Shown here piece by piece: positions 13,591 to 21,824 of a stretch of 30,866 nucleotides of DNA (position 1 is the stretch's first letter; each line of letters starts with the position of its first letter). The DNA is from JBBQSF01 sp038214085 (GTDB lineage: Bacteria; Bacteroidota; Bacteroidia; Bacteroidales; CG2-30-32-10), in contig JBBQSF010000019.1 in the NCBI GenBank assembly GCA_038214085.1, positions 1-30,866 on the forward strand, given 5' to 3'. Position numbers and translations under genes: made by a program. The notes under the pieces are model-generated. The model was not told the DNA's origin. It saw only the letters and a program-made list of their open reading frames with translations, and made no database searches.

Positions 13591-15750
13591 CTATTCTTTT
13601 ATCGTTAGTTCTTTTATGATATTTGAAGCCCCGGCGTATTTATCAATAATAAACAGCACGTATTTAATATCCACGTTAATGGTTCGCTGAAGGTTGGGAT
13701 CAAACAGAATGGGAACACTTGTAGCTTCCCAGTTGATATCGAATACCAAACCGATGAGTTCGCCTTCGCCGTTAATTACTGGAGCACCCGAAACACCACC
13801 TGTTACATCATTATTGGTAATGAAATTAACAATCATTTTGCCATTGGTAGCATATTTTCCATAATCCTTGCTCTCATATAATAGTTTTAGCTTTGATGGT
13901 ACTTCAAAATCCGGATTCTTCGAATCTTCCTTTTTCATCATATCATCGAGCGTGGTAAAATAGGTGTAGCTGGTAGTTGCACTTGGTGAATAATCTGTAA
14001 CTTTTCCGTAGGTAAGCCTCATTGTTGAATTGGCATTCGGATAATATTTCTTGGTATTATCCATTTCCATAATACCGGCAACAAACAGGCGATTTCCTTT
14101 GATGAGTTCCAGTTTTGCATTATTATAAAGATCAGCAATATCCTTGTATTTGTTGTAAAATGAAATCATGGTCATATATCCCAGGTCCTTGTCTAATTTT
14201 TTATAATCAGGTTTCATTAAGAATTCAAGAATTTTATCCTTACTTGCAAAAAATGATTTGGCAAAGATATCCTCTGTAAAAAGTTTAACATCGCTTTTGT
14301 ATTTTTTTACAATGGTAGAATTATAAATATCAGGGTGGAATTCCTTGTCAACATCTTCGAAAAACATTTCCAGCAAAGCAATTAAAATCTTTTTATCAGT
14401 TTCGAGATTGTAATTTTTAAAATACTGCTTTGCCGAATACGTAAGTGTTTGCGTGAGTTTGTTAACGGCTTCTTCGTCAACATTAAGTTTAAGTTGTTTG
14501 TGCAATTCTTCAAAAGTATTGGCATAGCTGATTAATTCGGGACCTCTGAGTATTGCTTCTTTGAAGTAAATATATGCTTTGGTATATTTTTTAACATTAG
14601 CATAAGCCTTTTCAATTTCACTCAATGCAGTTCCGTATTTTGCTTTACGAGTAGCATCAGCATTTACCCATGTAGTAAAATCCTTTTCAATTTGCACCTT
14701 TTTGTCGTAAATTTTTAATTTATTTAGGTTTTCGCTTTGCCCGATGTAGTATTTATAATAGTTAGAGGAAACAGCATATTTAGAAGCATATTGAATTCTG
14801 ATAGCATCGCTTGAGTTCATGTCTTCTTTCATGAGCGAAAGTTTCTTTTCGCGAATTTTAACCAATGAAGGGTTAAGTTCATCAAGAGCGAGTTTAACAC
14901 CAAACGAAGTCATAAAACGGTCGGTAGTTCCCGGAAACCCAAGAACCATTGCAAAGTCATCTTTTTTTATTCCTTTTAAAGAAATGGGCAAATGGTATTT
15001 TGGTTTATAAGGAATATTTTTCTTTGAATATTCAGCCGGTTCGCCTGTGGGTGACATATAAACCCTTAGCAGTGCAAAGTCGCCAGTTTCACGAGGCCAC
15101 ATCCAGTTGTCAGCATCAGATCCAAATTTTCCAATTGATGATGGAGGAGCGCCAACCAAACGAACATCTTTGTAGACTTCAGTAATAAAAAGATAAAACT
15201 CGTTTCCCTCAAAAAAGCTGGAAACCTTTGCTGTATAGTTGGTTCCTTTGGTAGCTGCTTTTTCAAGTAATGATGAAATAGAATCGATTGCACTATTTCT
15301 CTCTGTTTCTGACATTTTATCATTGAGATAGGGAAGAATTTTTCCAGAAACATCTTCAATACTAATGAGAAAAGCTGCTGAAAGTTTATCGTTGCGAAGT
15401 TCTTCAATTTTTTCGGTTGCCCAGAAACCAGTGGTAAGATAATCTTTATCAACGGTACTGTGGTTTTGAATGTAAGTGTATGCGCAGTGATGGTTGGTAA
15501 GCATTAATCCTTCGCCCGAAATCATTTCACCGCTACAGTATCCATTGTTTAATGATACTATGGCATCCTTAATGCTGGAATGGTTGATGCTGTATATTTC
15601 ATCAGCAGTAAGCTTCAATCCCATTTTCTGCATGTCAACATAGTTGAGGCGCTCAACAAGTAGTGGAAGCCAAACGCCTTCATCGGCACGTGCTTGTTGT
15701 CCGGTTATTATTATAATTGCAGTAATGAATGTAATGATTGCGTTTTTCAT
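13591..15750 (-). CDS. Dipeptidyl-peptidase of family S46 (DPP7/DPP11 type)
   Basis: 719 residues, the usual length of the family. The signal peptide of about 22 residues ends near ARA-DEG, so the enzyme acts in the periplasm, removing dipeptides from the N termini of oligopeptides. The chymotrypsin-like triad is visible: His88 in LTNHHCAYTY, Asp224 in ETGDFALLRV, and Ser654 in GGVSGAPV. The family's DNWMWPR and FDxNWE motifs are present, with a long helical domain inserted between. The residue 18 after the catalytic Ser (FDINWE, Ile672) aligns with Gly673 of DPP7 and Arg673 of DPP11 from Porphyromonas, which set the preference for hydrophobic or acidic residues. Ile here is neither, so a typical DPP11 acidic preference is unlikely. 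A single-gene unit; TATATTTG on the minus strand at 15812-15805 may be its -7 box. Confidence 0.92.
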   Translation of the reverse strand: MKNAIITFITAIIIITGQQARADEGVWLPLLVERLNYVDMQKMGLKLTADEIYSINHSSIKDAIVSLNNGYCSGEMISGEGLMLTNHHCAYTYIQNHSTVDKDYLTTGFWATEKIEELRNDKLSAAFLISIEDVSGKILPYLNDKMSETERNSAIDSISSLLEKAATKGTNYTAKVSSFFEGNEFYLFITEVYKDVRLVGAPPSSIGKFGSDADNWMWPRETGDFALLRVYMSPTGEPAEYSKKNIPYKPKYHLPISLKGIKKDDFAMVLGFPGTTDRFMTSFGVKLALDELNPSLVKIREKKLSLMKEDMNSSDAIRIQYASKYAVSSNYYKYYIGQSENLNKLKIYDKKVQIEKDFTTWVNADATRKAKYGTALSEIEKAYANVKKYTKAYIYFKEAILRGPELISYANTFEELHKQLKLNVDEEAVNKLTQTLTYSAKQYFKNYNLETDKKILIALLEMFFEDVDKEFHPDIYNSTIVKKYKSDVKLFTEDIFAKSFFASKDKILEFLMKPDYKKLDKDLGYMTMISFYNKYKDIADLYNNAKLELIKGNRLFVAGIMEMDNTKKYYPNANSTMRLTYGKVTDYSPSATTSYTYFTTLDDMMKKEDSKNPDFEVPSKLKLLYESKDYGKYATNGKMIVNFITNNDVTGGVSGAPVINGEGELIGLVFDINWEATSVPILFDPNLQRTINVDIKYVLFIIDKYAGASNIIKELTIKE

Positions 15751-16004
15751 AATTTAAAATAGTTTAGCGAAAGATATCGATTACTATTGCTTTTTAATAA
15801 TCGACAAATATATGAAATTCTAGCAATTAGCTAAAAAAAATAGAAATAATTCCTTTAAATATTTTTCTGATAATATTAAACAACTTGCTATTGTTGGTTA
15901 ATAGAATAAAATGTATTCAATTAGAACTGGTCTGTTTTATGTTTTAACAGATAAAAACGAATATATATCCAACCAAATGCAGCGTTTGTGAAATTTATTT
16001 CTTG

Positions 16005-16634
16005 TTAACAACCACCTGATACGCCTTTTTTCTTCTTCTTTGGACTAACTGCCGGCTTTGAAGTTGAGGGTTTCGAATCGGCGGATGATTCTGTAGTCAG
16101 GCTGTCCGAAGCGCCCAGAGCTTTGCCAGCTGCTTTTCTGAAATTGTATTTTGCAATTTCTTCGTCAGCGTTGGTATTTGCCGGAGGAAAAGGGTTGAGA
16201 ATTGCTTCGGCCCAATAGTTCAATCCGCCCTGTAAAACGTAATTGTTTTGAAATCCAAGCTGACGGGTCAGCATCCAGGCTTCGTTGGCTTCGAGTGTGC
16301 TGTTGGAATAAAACACATTCATTTTTACTCCTTGGTCAAGAGTTTCTGTCCATTTTTCGGAAAGGATTTCTGATAAAGGAATGTTAATAGCGCCATCCAG
16401 GCTGTATTTTTCAAATTCAACCGGCGTGCGAACATCAATTAACAGTAGAGAGGGATCTTTTTTCACAAGCATATCTGCTACCACATCAGGGGTAACGAGC
16501 TGGCTTCCTTCCTGAATTTCTTTCAGAACATCTTCGGAGGTAAGTTTATAAGGCCTGGTGGTGTTCTGGGGTACCATGGCAATTATAAATCCTAGAATAA
16601 GTAGTGGTGCGGCAAGTATTGTCAGTGGTTTCAT
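16005..16634 (-). CDS. Rhodanese-like protein without the active Cys, ending in Lys-rich GGC tail
   Basis: 209 residues, last gene of the sulfur/redox operon. An N-terminal hydrophobic stretch (LTILAAPLLILGFIIAMVP) is a signal peptide or membrane anchor, placing the protein outside the cytoplasm. Residues about 45-148 form a rhodanese domain (LLLIDVRTPVEFEKYSLDGA, INIPLSEI, LQGGLNYW). In the active-site loop, where rhodaneses have Cys, this protein has Ser110 (VFYSNST), so it cannot form the persulfide in the usual place. After about 45 low-complexity residues, a tail of five Lys leads to GVSGGC, with Cys209 the last residue and the only Cys in the protein. This recalls the C-terminal GGCGG arm of SoxY, which carries sulfur intermediates. 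I infer a sulfur-carrier or docking role; it could instead be only a structural rhodanese fold. Confidence 0.82.
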   Translation of the reverse strand: MKPLTILAAPLLILGFIIAMVPQNTTRPYKLTSEDVLKEIQEGSQLVTPDVVADMLVKKDPSLLLIDVRTPVEFEKYSLDGAINIPLSEILSEKWTETLDQGVKMNVFYSNSTLEANEAWMLTRQLGFQNNYVLQGGLNYWAEAILNPFPPANTNADEEIAKYNFRKAAGKALGASDSLTTESSADSKPSTSKPAVSPKKKKKGVSGGC

Positions 16635-16652
16635 AATAAGTATTTTTAATAA

Positions 16653-17258
16653 TTAATATTCTTCTTTGGCGAATTTTTTTTCCGACCATTCAGCAAATTT
16701 GAACATCATGAGTGCAACAATAATTAAAAGAAAAGCAAACACGCCATCGGCCATGCCCAGCATTTCTGATATTTTCGGATTTGTACCTGCTGATGTTTTC
16801 ATAAGTCCTGCTACAAAGTGATCTTGCCAGATAGGATACCCTTCAGCAAAAATAAATACTCCGATAAACAATCCGACAATAAATACCATTGCATCTTTTT
16901 TCCCAATTGCAGCGCCACAAAAACTTGTTCCCGGGCAAAAACCACCCATGATAAAACCAGCCCCCATAATTACGCCTCCTGAAATTGCCGACCAAAGGAA
17001 TGTTGGGTTAATGTAAATCATGCTCAAGTCAACCCAGCCAAACAAACTGAAAAAAAGCAGCCCGAGCATGGCCGTGATTGCCCCGGTAAAAAATACCTTG
17101 AGAACAACCATGTCGTAGCCATAAAATACACCAGCAAGTTTGCGGCTTGAGGAAAATCCGGATTGCTCGAGCACAAACCCGAAAGCAATACCTATAAGGA
17201 ATGCGAGAAACATATTGGTGTTTTCGCTAATAATTTCATTTACAATTAATGGTCCCAT
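16653..17258 (-). CDS. YeeE/YedE-family permease, half-size subunit with FCPGTS motif
   Basis: 201 residues with about five membrane helices. The family signature GGFCPGTSFCG is at about 106-115 with Cys108 and Cys114; an earlier motif, EQSGFSSSRK near 31-40, lies where relatives often have a Cys. Full-length YeeE/TsuA proteins (about 330-350 residues) import thiosulfate through paths lined by conserved Cys; PmpA/PmpB-type pairs split the fold over two small proteins, as here. The neighbouring gene 28 bp upstream is the other half. Inner membrane; probable substrate thiosulfate or another sulfur compound, inferred from family and operon. The gene for the rhodanese-like protein follows after 18 bp. 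Confidence 0.85.
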   Translation of the reverse strand: MGPLIVNEIISENTNMFLAFLIGIAFGFVLEQSGFSSSRKLAGVFYGYDMVVLKVFFTGAITAMLGLLFFSLFGWVDLSMIYINPTFLWSAISGGVIMGAGFIMGGFCPGTSFCGAAIGKKDAMVFIVGLFIGVFIFAEGYPIWQDHFVAGLMKTSAGTNPKISEMLGMADGVFAFLLIIVALMMFKFAEWSEKKFAKEEY

Positions 17259-17286
17259 AACATCTAAATTTTAGAATGGTTGTTTT

Positions 17287-17826
17287 TTAAATCCAGTTTT
17301 TACGGAAAAAGTAGGCTAACGCAAAGGCCGTTCCGAAAATGGCCATCATGGTAATAAAACCACCCAGCGAAAGCACTGCCATACCTGATAGCGCAGAACC
17401 ACTAGTGCACCCTCTTCCCAATTGGGAACCGAATCCGAAAAGAATTCCGCCCATAAGTGCAAATATTAAACGCCTTTTGGAAGTTATTTTAGGCGAATGC
17501 TCTGTTTTCCATGTTAAACGACGTGCAAGAGCTCCGGAAAGGAAACCCCCGACAATAACACCGAGCATTTCAAAAACCAGCCACGATTTCATTGGGCTGC
17601 CAGTATGTTCTTTTTTATATTCAGTATAAAAAGTAGTGTTTTCGGTATGTGCAGGCGCAACTGTTTCAACTGCAGTTACTACTGCACTTTTAATGGCGCC
17701 ACTTGCGCCGAGGCCACGCCCCGAAATAAAGTTGGCTGCCAAAAGCACCAAGCCCAATAATACTCCTCCAAGGTAAGGATTCATGTATCGGGTTTTTCTG
17801 ACTTCTTTTGTTGAATGTTCAGTCAT
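17287..17826 (-). CDS. YeeE/YedE-family permease, half-size subunit with GRGCTSG motif
   Basis: 179 residues with about four membrane helices, a charged N terminus, and a loop of about 30 residues (VAPAHTENTTFYTEYKKEHT) between the first and second helices. It has a pair of family motifs in internal repeat position: GRGLGASGA at about 37-45 and GRGCTSGSALSG at about 138-149, where Cys140 is the only Cys of the protein. It should pair with the following 201-residue half to form one sulfur-compound channel or carrier. It starts 26 bp after the NrfD-type gene, so it belongs to the same transcript as the molybdoenzyme. Confidence 0.85.
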   Translation of the reverse strand: MTEHSTKEVRKTRYMNPYLGGVLLGLVLLAANFISGRGLGASGAIKSAVVTAVETVAPAHTENTTFYTEYKKEHTGSPMKSWLVFEMLGVIVGGFLSGALARRLTWKTEHSPKITSKRRLIFALMGGILFGFGSQLGRGCTSGSALSGMAVLSLGGFITMMAIFGTAFALAYFFRKNWI

Positions 17827-17852
17827 GATATTGATTTTAAATGTTAGTATAA

Positions 17853-18794
17853 TTAATATAGCCAGCGACTTTCTTGTCCGGCATAAGCAATGGTGAATCT
17901 AAGCATCAAGCTTCCAAAAAGAACAAGTGACGGAGGGAGGTAAGCGGGAACATGAAACCCTCGCAATTCCATAATTTCTAGGGTAGCAGGAAGAACCATG
18001 CCTATTCCGATTGCAAAAACCCAGAAAACAACTGTATAAGGTCCGCCAAGAAATAAGTTTGCAGCATCAATCTGAACTTGCGTACTCGCAAGAAAACCCA
18101 TAAACATATGAATAATCAGGAACAATTCAATTCCAATAACAATAAGATCGATTTTCGCAAAAGTGTCACGCTCTAGTTTTGCCCGAGACATCAGCATTAT
18201 GGCTGCTGCTCCTGCGGATAATCCTGAAGCAAGAAAGAGAGGGCCAAGGATTGATGTATTCCATAAGGGACGTGCATTAAAGGCAGAAAACAAAATGCCA
18301 GTATATATCCCCAGAATAACACTAAAAACCAATGTTACCCATGCTAGAGCAATTTTATACCTATTGAAAAAAGCTTCAATATCTTTCATTATTTTAAATT
18401 TCCAATCCCAACGAGGAAAAATATCTCTAATGTTTAATGCACTCCAGATAATCGAAACGGGTGTAACCACCATTAAAGTCCATGCACCCCACGACATTGG
18501 TGATTCAATTCGGATGGTGGTATAAAGTCTCCAGAAAAACATCTTATGGTTCAGATCGATAAAAAGTGCTATCAGACCAATTATAAGCAGGGCAGGAGTG
18601 AGGAATGGTGCCCATTTCACAGCAGCCTTAAATTCACTTTCCTTCCCCCTGATGGTATAAAGAGCAGCAAAAAATAAAATTCCAGCAGCAAGGCCGCCAA
18701 CAAAGAGATATAAAGGAATCTGCCAGTGCCAGATATGCAATTGCGGGTCAACCAAATGGTTCATTCTTCCGCTAACAATTAATTCTTCTTTCAT
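17853..18794 (-). CDS. psrC: NrfD/PsrC-type membrane subunit
   Basis: 313 residues, polytopic with eight or nine membrane helices. The first helix region has the NrfD-family pattern (HIWHWQIPLYLFVGGLAAGI). It anchors the molybdoenzyme and ferredoxin subunits to the membrane and exchanges electrons with the quinone pool; PsrC-type subunits are also candidates for proton movement, which cannot be judged here. No heme-ligand pattern of the cytochrome b type was seen, as expected for this family. It begins 6 bp after the ferredoxin gene. The symbol is by family; the physiological substrate of the complex is not settled. Confidence 0.88.
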   Translation of the reverse strand: MKEELIVSGRMNHLVDPQLHIWHWQIPLYLFVGGLAAGILFFAALYTIRGKESEFKAAVKWAPFLTPALLIIGLIALFIDLNHKMFFWRLYTTIRIESPMSWGAWTLMVVTPVSIIWSALNIRDIFPRWDWKFKIMKDIEAFFNRYKIALAWVTLVFSVILGIYTGILFSAFNARPLWNTSILGPLFLASGLSAGAAAIMLMSRAKLERDTFAKIDLIVIGIELFLIIHMFMGFLASTQVQIDAANLFLGGPYTVVFWVFAIGIGMVLPATLEIMELRGFHVPAYLPPSLVLFGSLMLRFTIAYAGQESRWLY

Positions 18795-18800
18795 GGCTTA

Positions 18801-19334
18801 TCAGATTAAGAAATAATGTTGAGGGTTTGTTCCTGCTTCAGGGATAAGGGTTTTGTGTTTTCTTTTTTTCAAAGCAACAGAAACATCGCTATTTGGGTTG
18901 TCAAGGTCGCCAAAATAAAGACATTTGGTAGGGCAAACCATGACGCAGGCAGGTTTTAACCCCTTTTCAACTCTGTGAATGCAAAAGGTGCATTTATCAA
19001 CATAGCCATCAGGGTGTGGATATCTGGCATCATAAGGACAGGAAGCAATACAAGCGCCACAACCGATACATTTATTGTGAGTTACAGTTACAATACCGCC
19101 TTCTTCGTAATGACTTGCTCCTGTGGGGCAACAACGTACACAAGGAGCGTTTTCGCAGTGATTACATCTTTCGGAACGAATTTCTATTTCAAGTTGTGGG
19201 TAAGTGCCATCGGTGTTTTCAACAATCCAGTCGCGGCAATAACCTATTGGAACATTGTTTTCGGTTTGGCATGCCACCACACAATCGCTGCAACCAACGC
19301 ATTTTTTGGTATCGGCGGCCATAGCATATCTCAT
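18801..19334 (-). CDS. psrB: Four-cluster [4Fe-4S] ferredoxin subunit of the molybdoenzyme
   Basis: 177 residues, starting MRYAMAADTKKCVGCSDC. Four cysteine groups bind four [4Fe-4S] clusters in the PsrB/PhsB/DmsB pattern: CVGCSDCVVAC, CNHCENAPCVRCCP, CIGCGACIASCP, and CTFC ... CVMVCPTKC. It passes electrons between the quinone-linked membrane subunit and the catalytic subunit. It has no Tat signal of its own and presumably is exported with the catalytic partner. Its ATG overlaps the catalytic subunit's stop by 4 bp, preceded by a strong AAAGGAGGT ribosome-binding site within the upstream gene. Confidence 0.93.
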   Translation of the reverse strand: MRYAMAADTKKCVGCSDCVVACQTENNVPIGYCRDWIVENTDGTYPQLEIEIRSERCNHCENAPCVRCCPTGASHYEEGGIVTVTHNKCIGCGACIASCPYDARYPHPDGYVDKCTFCIHRVEKGLKPACVMVCPTKCLYFGDLDNPNSDVSVALKKRKHKTLIPEAGTNPQHYFLI

Positions 19335-21580
19335 GATTTAACCTCCTTTTTTTCATCAGTTATTACAAATGTTACAAAGTTGCCTCTCATACCCGTACCA
19401 CCCATAATTGGGTCGATATGAACTTTTGTTATAAGCTCAGTATCGTTTGCGCCTTTGCCAAAACAGCGTTTTAGTCGCTTATCAGCATGACCGAATCCGT
19501 GAACCATGTATACAGAGTCCCACCGTATTCTTTCGGTTACTCTTACTTTAATTGAAAAGGTTGAAACAATGTCGTCTTGATTTTTTAATTTAATATATTG
19601 TCCGTTTATGATTCCCCATTCCTTGGCAACCTTTGGGTTGATCCAAACAGAATTTTCTTCCATGATATCTGTAAGATTAGGGTTGTTGCAGGTGCGGCTG
19701 AAAGTATGTGCCGGAGCCCGACCATAAATAAGCCGGTAAAATCCTTCGGGTGTTTGCTCGTTAGCAGTATATTTTGGTATAGGATCGAATCCATTTTGCT
19801 CTAAAAGGTCAGAGTACAATTCTATTTTTCCGCTATCAGTAAAAAACTCAATATCTTCGCCTTCGCCAAAATACAGTTCTGTTTCGCGGTCGAATTTTTT
19901 TATACCTAATTTTTGCATTTCTTTTAAAGAAGAACCCATCTTTTTTAGTTTCCAATCGAGAAGGGTTTCAACATCACCCCATGCAAAATAGTCCTGAAGG
20001 CCAAGTTTTTTTGCTAGCTCAACAGTCATCCACCAGGCTGGTTTTGTATTGTGTAAGGGCTCTGCTGCAGGCATGCGGAGTGCAATGTTGGGCACTCTAT
20101 GGTGATCGCTGCGCAGCATGTCGTAACGTTCCAAATACGTACATTCGGGCAAAACCACATCAGCCCAGCCTGTAATTTCCATTGGCATGGTATCAATTAC
20201 AACAAGCAAATCGAGGCTTTGAATTGCTTTTTCAGTATTTTTACTATCCGGAATAGTAAGGTTCAAATTGCTGCCATTAACAATCCAACCTCGGTATCGA
20301 AGGTCCTTTGCTTTTTCAGGAATAGAGGCATCAATAATTGCATTTGCCAGTGGCATTTCAGCAAGGGGATAAAGATCTTTGTGAGCATCGCGCCACGATT
20401 TAGCAGGTGTAGGGAATTCAGGATGTGGATACTCTGGAATGTTTGCCGCTTCAGGTTTGTAGAATCCGCCCCTTCGGCCCCATGAGCCCAACAGTGCATT
20501 AAGAATAGCAATACACCTTATTCTTTGGGTATCGTCGCCATACCAAGTGGCATGTCTTCCTGGGTGAATAATAACAGCTGGAGAGGCATTCGCCATTGCT
20601 TTGGCCGTTTTGGTAATGGTATCAGGATCAATGGTCGTGATTCCATATGCCCATTCCGTAGTGTATTTATTTACACTTTCTTTGAGTTTATCAAAGCCCT
20701 TGGTATATTTTTCAACATATTTTTTGTCGTACCATTCGTTATAAATAATTTCACGAATCCAGGCAAGAAGTAAAGCAGTGTCGGTTGCAGGTTTGATAGG
20801 TAGCCAGAAAGTTGATTTGCTTGCAGCAGTTGAAAAACGGGGGTCAACAGTAATTATAGTAGCTTTTTTATCAATGGCGTCGCTCATTTCCTGCACCTGA
20901 CCATTGTGCATATTCTCTCCAATATGGGAGCCAATAAGCACAAGGCATTTGGTATCCCTGATATCCGTTGGCTCTGGAGATTCAAGTACATCGCCGAAAG
21001 TTGTGGAAAAAGCCACTTCACGGGGGCCTTTACATTGCGCATACGATGGGCCGGCAATACTATTGCTTCCATAAGCCTTCATTAATGTGGTGAGAAGTTT
21101 TCCGCCCGAGCCGTGGGTAATTAATGCCATTGTTTCTGGTCCATAGGTTTTGGCAATGGCTTTCATTTTATCTGCAATGTATGTAAATGCTTCCTCCCAT
21201 GTTGCTTCGCGAAAAGTTTGCTTTCCTCTTGCTGATGTTCTAATTAATGGCGTTTTTAAACGGTCTTGGTCATAATACATTCCAACGCCTCCGGTTCCTC
21301 TGGGGCATAGCCTTCCATTGCAATGCGGATCATCATCGTTGCCAATAATTTTCCATATTTTTCCTTCTTCATTGGTATATGCCCACCCGGCACATTTCCA
21401 GAAACATATTTCACAATAAGTAGGGAAGCGTTTTGATTTGTATTTTTCCAGCGTTTTTTTAGCGTCAGCTGAAGCATCAGAATTTTTGCCTAAAGATAAC
21501 AGCGAAAATCCGGTGCCTACAATTGCTGCAGCGCCCACTCCAATTGCTGATATTTTAATGAACTGCCTACGGGTTTTCAT
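19331..21580 (-). CDS. Molybdopterin oxidoreductase catalytic subunit (PsrA/PhsA-like), Tat-exported
   Basis: 749 residues. The Tat signal TRRQFIKISAIGVGAAA is at the N terminus. A [4Fe-4S] cluster is bound by Cys56-x2-Cys59-x3-Cys63 and Cys92 (LCPRG). The molybdenum ligand is probably Cys183 in YAQCKGPREVAF. Further DMSO-reductase-family regions include VDPRFSTAASKSTFWLPIKP, HPGRHATWYGDDTQR, ILNALLGSWGRRGGFY and ADVVLPECTYLERYD. The mix of Cys ligation, an NrfD partner and a four-cluster ferredoxin puts it in the polysulfide/thiosulfate/tetrathionate reductase group; sulfur chemistry is supported by the permease and rhodanese genes behind it. Reductive or oxidative direction cannot be read from the sequence, and arsenate or selenate relatives are not fully excluded. 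First gene of a six-gene operon. Confidence 0.9.
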   Translation of the reverse strand: MKTRRQFIKISAIGVGAAAIVGTGFSLLSLGKNSDASADAKKTLEKYKSKRFPTYCEICFWKCAGWAYTNEEGKIWKIIGNDDDPHCNGRLCPRGTGGVGMYYDQDRLKTPLIRTSARGKQTFREATWEEAFTYIADKMKAIAKTYGPETMALITHGSGGKLLTTLMKAYGSNSIAGPSYAQCKGPREVAFSTTFGDVLESPEPTDIRDTKCLVLIGSHIGENMHNGQVQEMSDAIDKKATIITVDPRFSTAASKSTFWLPIKPATDTALLLAWIREIIYNEWYDKKYVEKYTKGFDKLKESVNKYTTEWAYGITTIDPDTITKTAKAMANASPAVIIHPGRHATWYGDDTQRIRCIAILNALLGSWGRRGGFYKPEAANIPEYPHPEFPTPAKSWRDAHKDLYPLAEMPLANAIIDASIPEKAKDLRYRGWIVNGSNLNLTIPDSKNTEKAIQSLDLLVVIDTMPMEITGWADVVLPECTYLERYDMLRSDHHRVPNIALRMPAAEPLHNTKPAWWMTVELAKKLGLQDYFAWGDVETLLDWKLKKMGSSLKEMQKLGIKKFDRETELYFGEGEDIEFFTDSGKIELYSDLLEQNGFDPIPKYTANEQTPEGFYRLIYGRAPAHTFSRTCNNPNLTDIMEENSVWINPKVAKEWGIINGQYIKLKNQDDIVSTFSIKVRVTERIRWDSVYMVHGFGHADKRLKRCFGKGANDTELITKVHIDPIMGGTGMRGNFVTFVITDEKKEVKS

Positions 21581-21641
21581 GCCTAAAAATTAATTTGACA
21601 TATATAAAAATGTATATAGATACATAAAATTGAATATCATG

Positions 21642-21649
21642 CAAATATA
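21642..21649 (-). promoter_or_regulatory. Possible -7 box of the sulfur/redox operon
   Basis: TATATTTG on the minus strand, 62 bp upstream of the ATG at 21580. No TTG/TTTG at the expected -33 distance. The rest of the 244-bp gap (21581-21824) is A/T-rich and holds nothing else clear. Confidence 0.35.
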
Positions 21650-21824
21650 TAACGAAATTCAAATAAAAAAAAATCCTGACACAAAAAAAGACACAATAGT
21701 AACAATAAGAATATCAAAGTTTTAATTAAAATTGTAAAAAACTGCAAATTGTAATACCTTGATACTATTCCATAAAGAGCCTAATTTAAAATTAAAATAA
21801 ATTACAATTCGAACAAATAAAGAA

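Noticed and set aside
14819..15452. Several frames inside the S46 peptidase gene on either strand
   Set aside because: They are shadows of a complete, well-supported coding sequence.
18975..19421. 148-codon plus-strand frame opposite the ferredoxin and molybdoenzyme genes
   Set aside because: The antisense of Cys-rich codons gives a Thr/Ala/Ile-rich frame; both genes beneath it have full family motifs.
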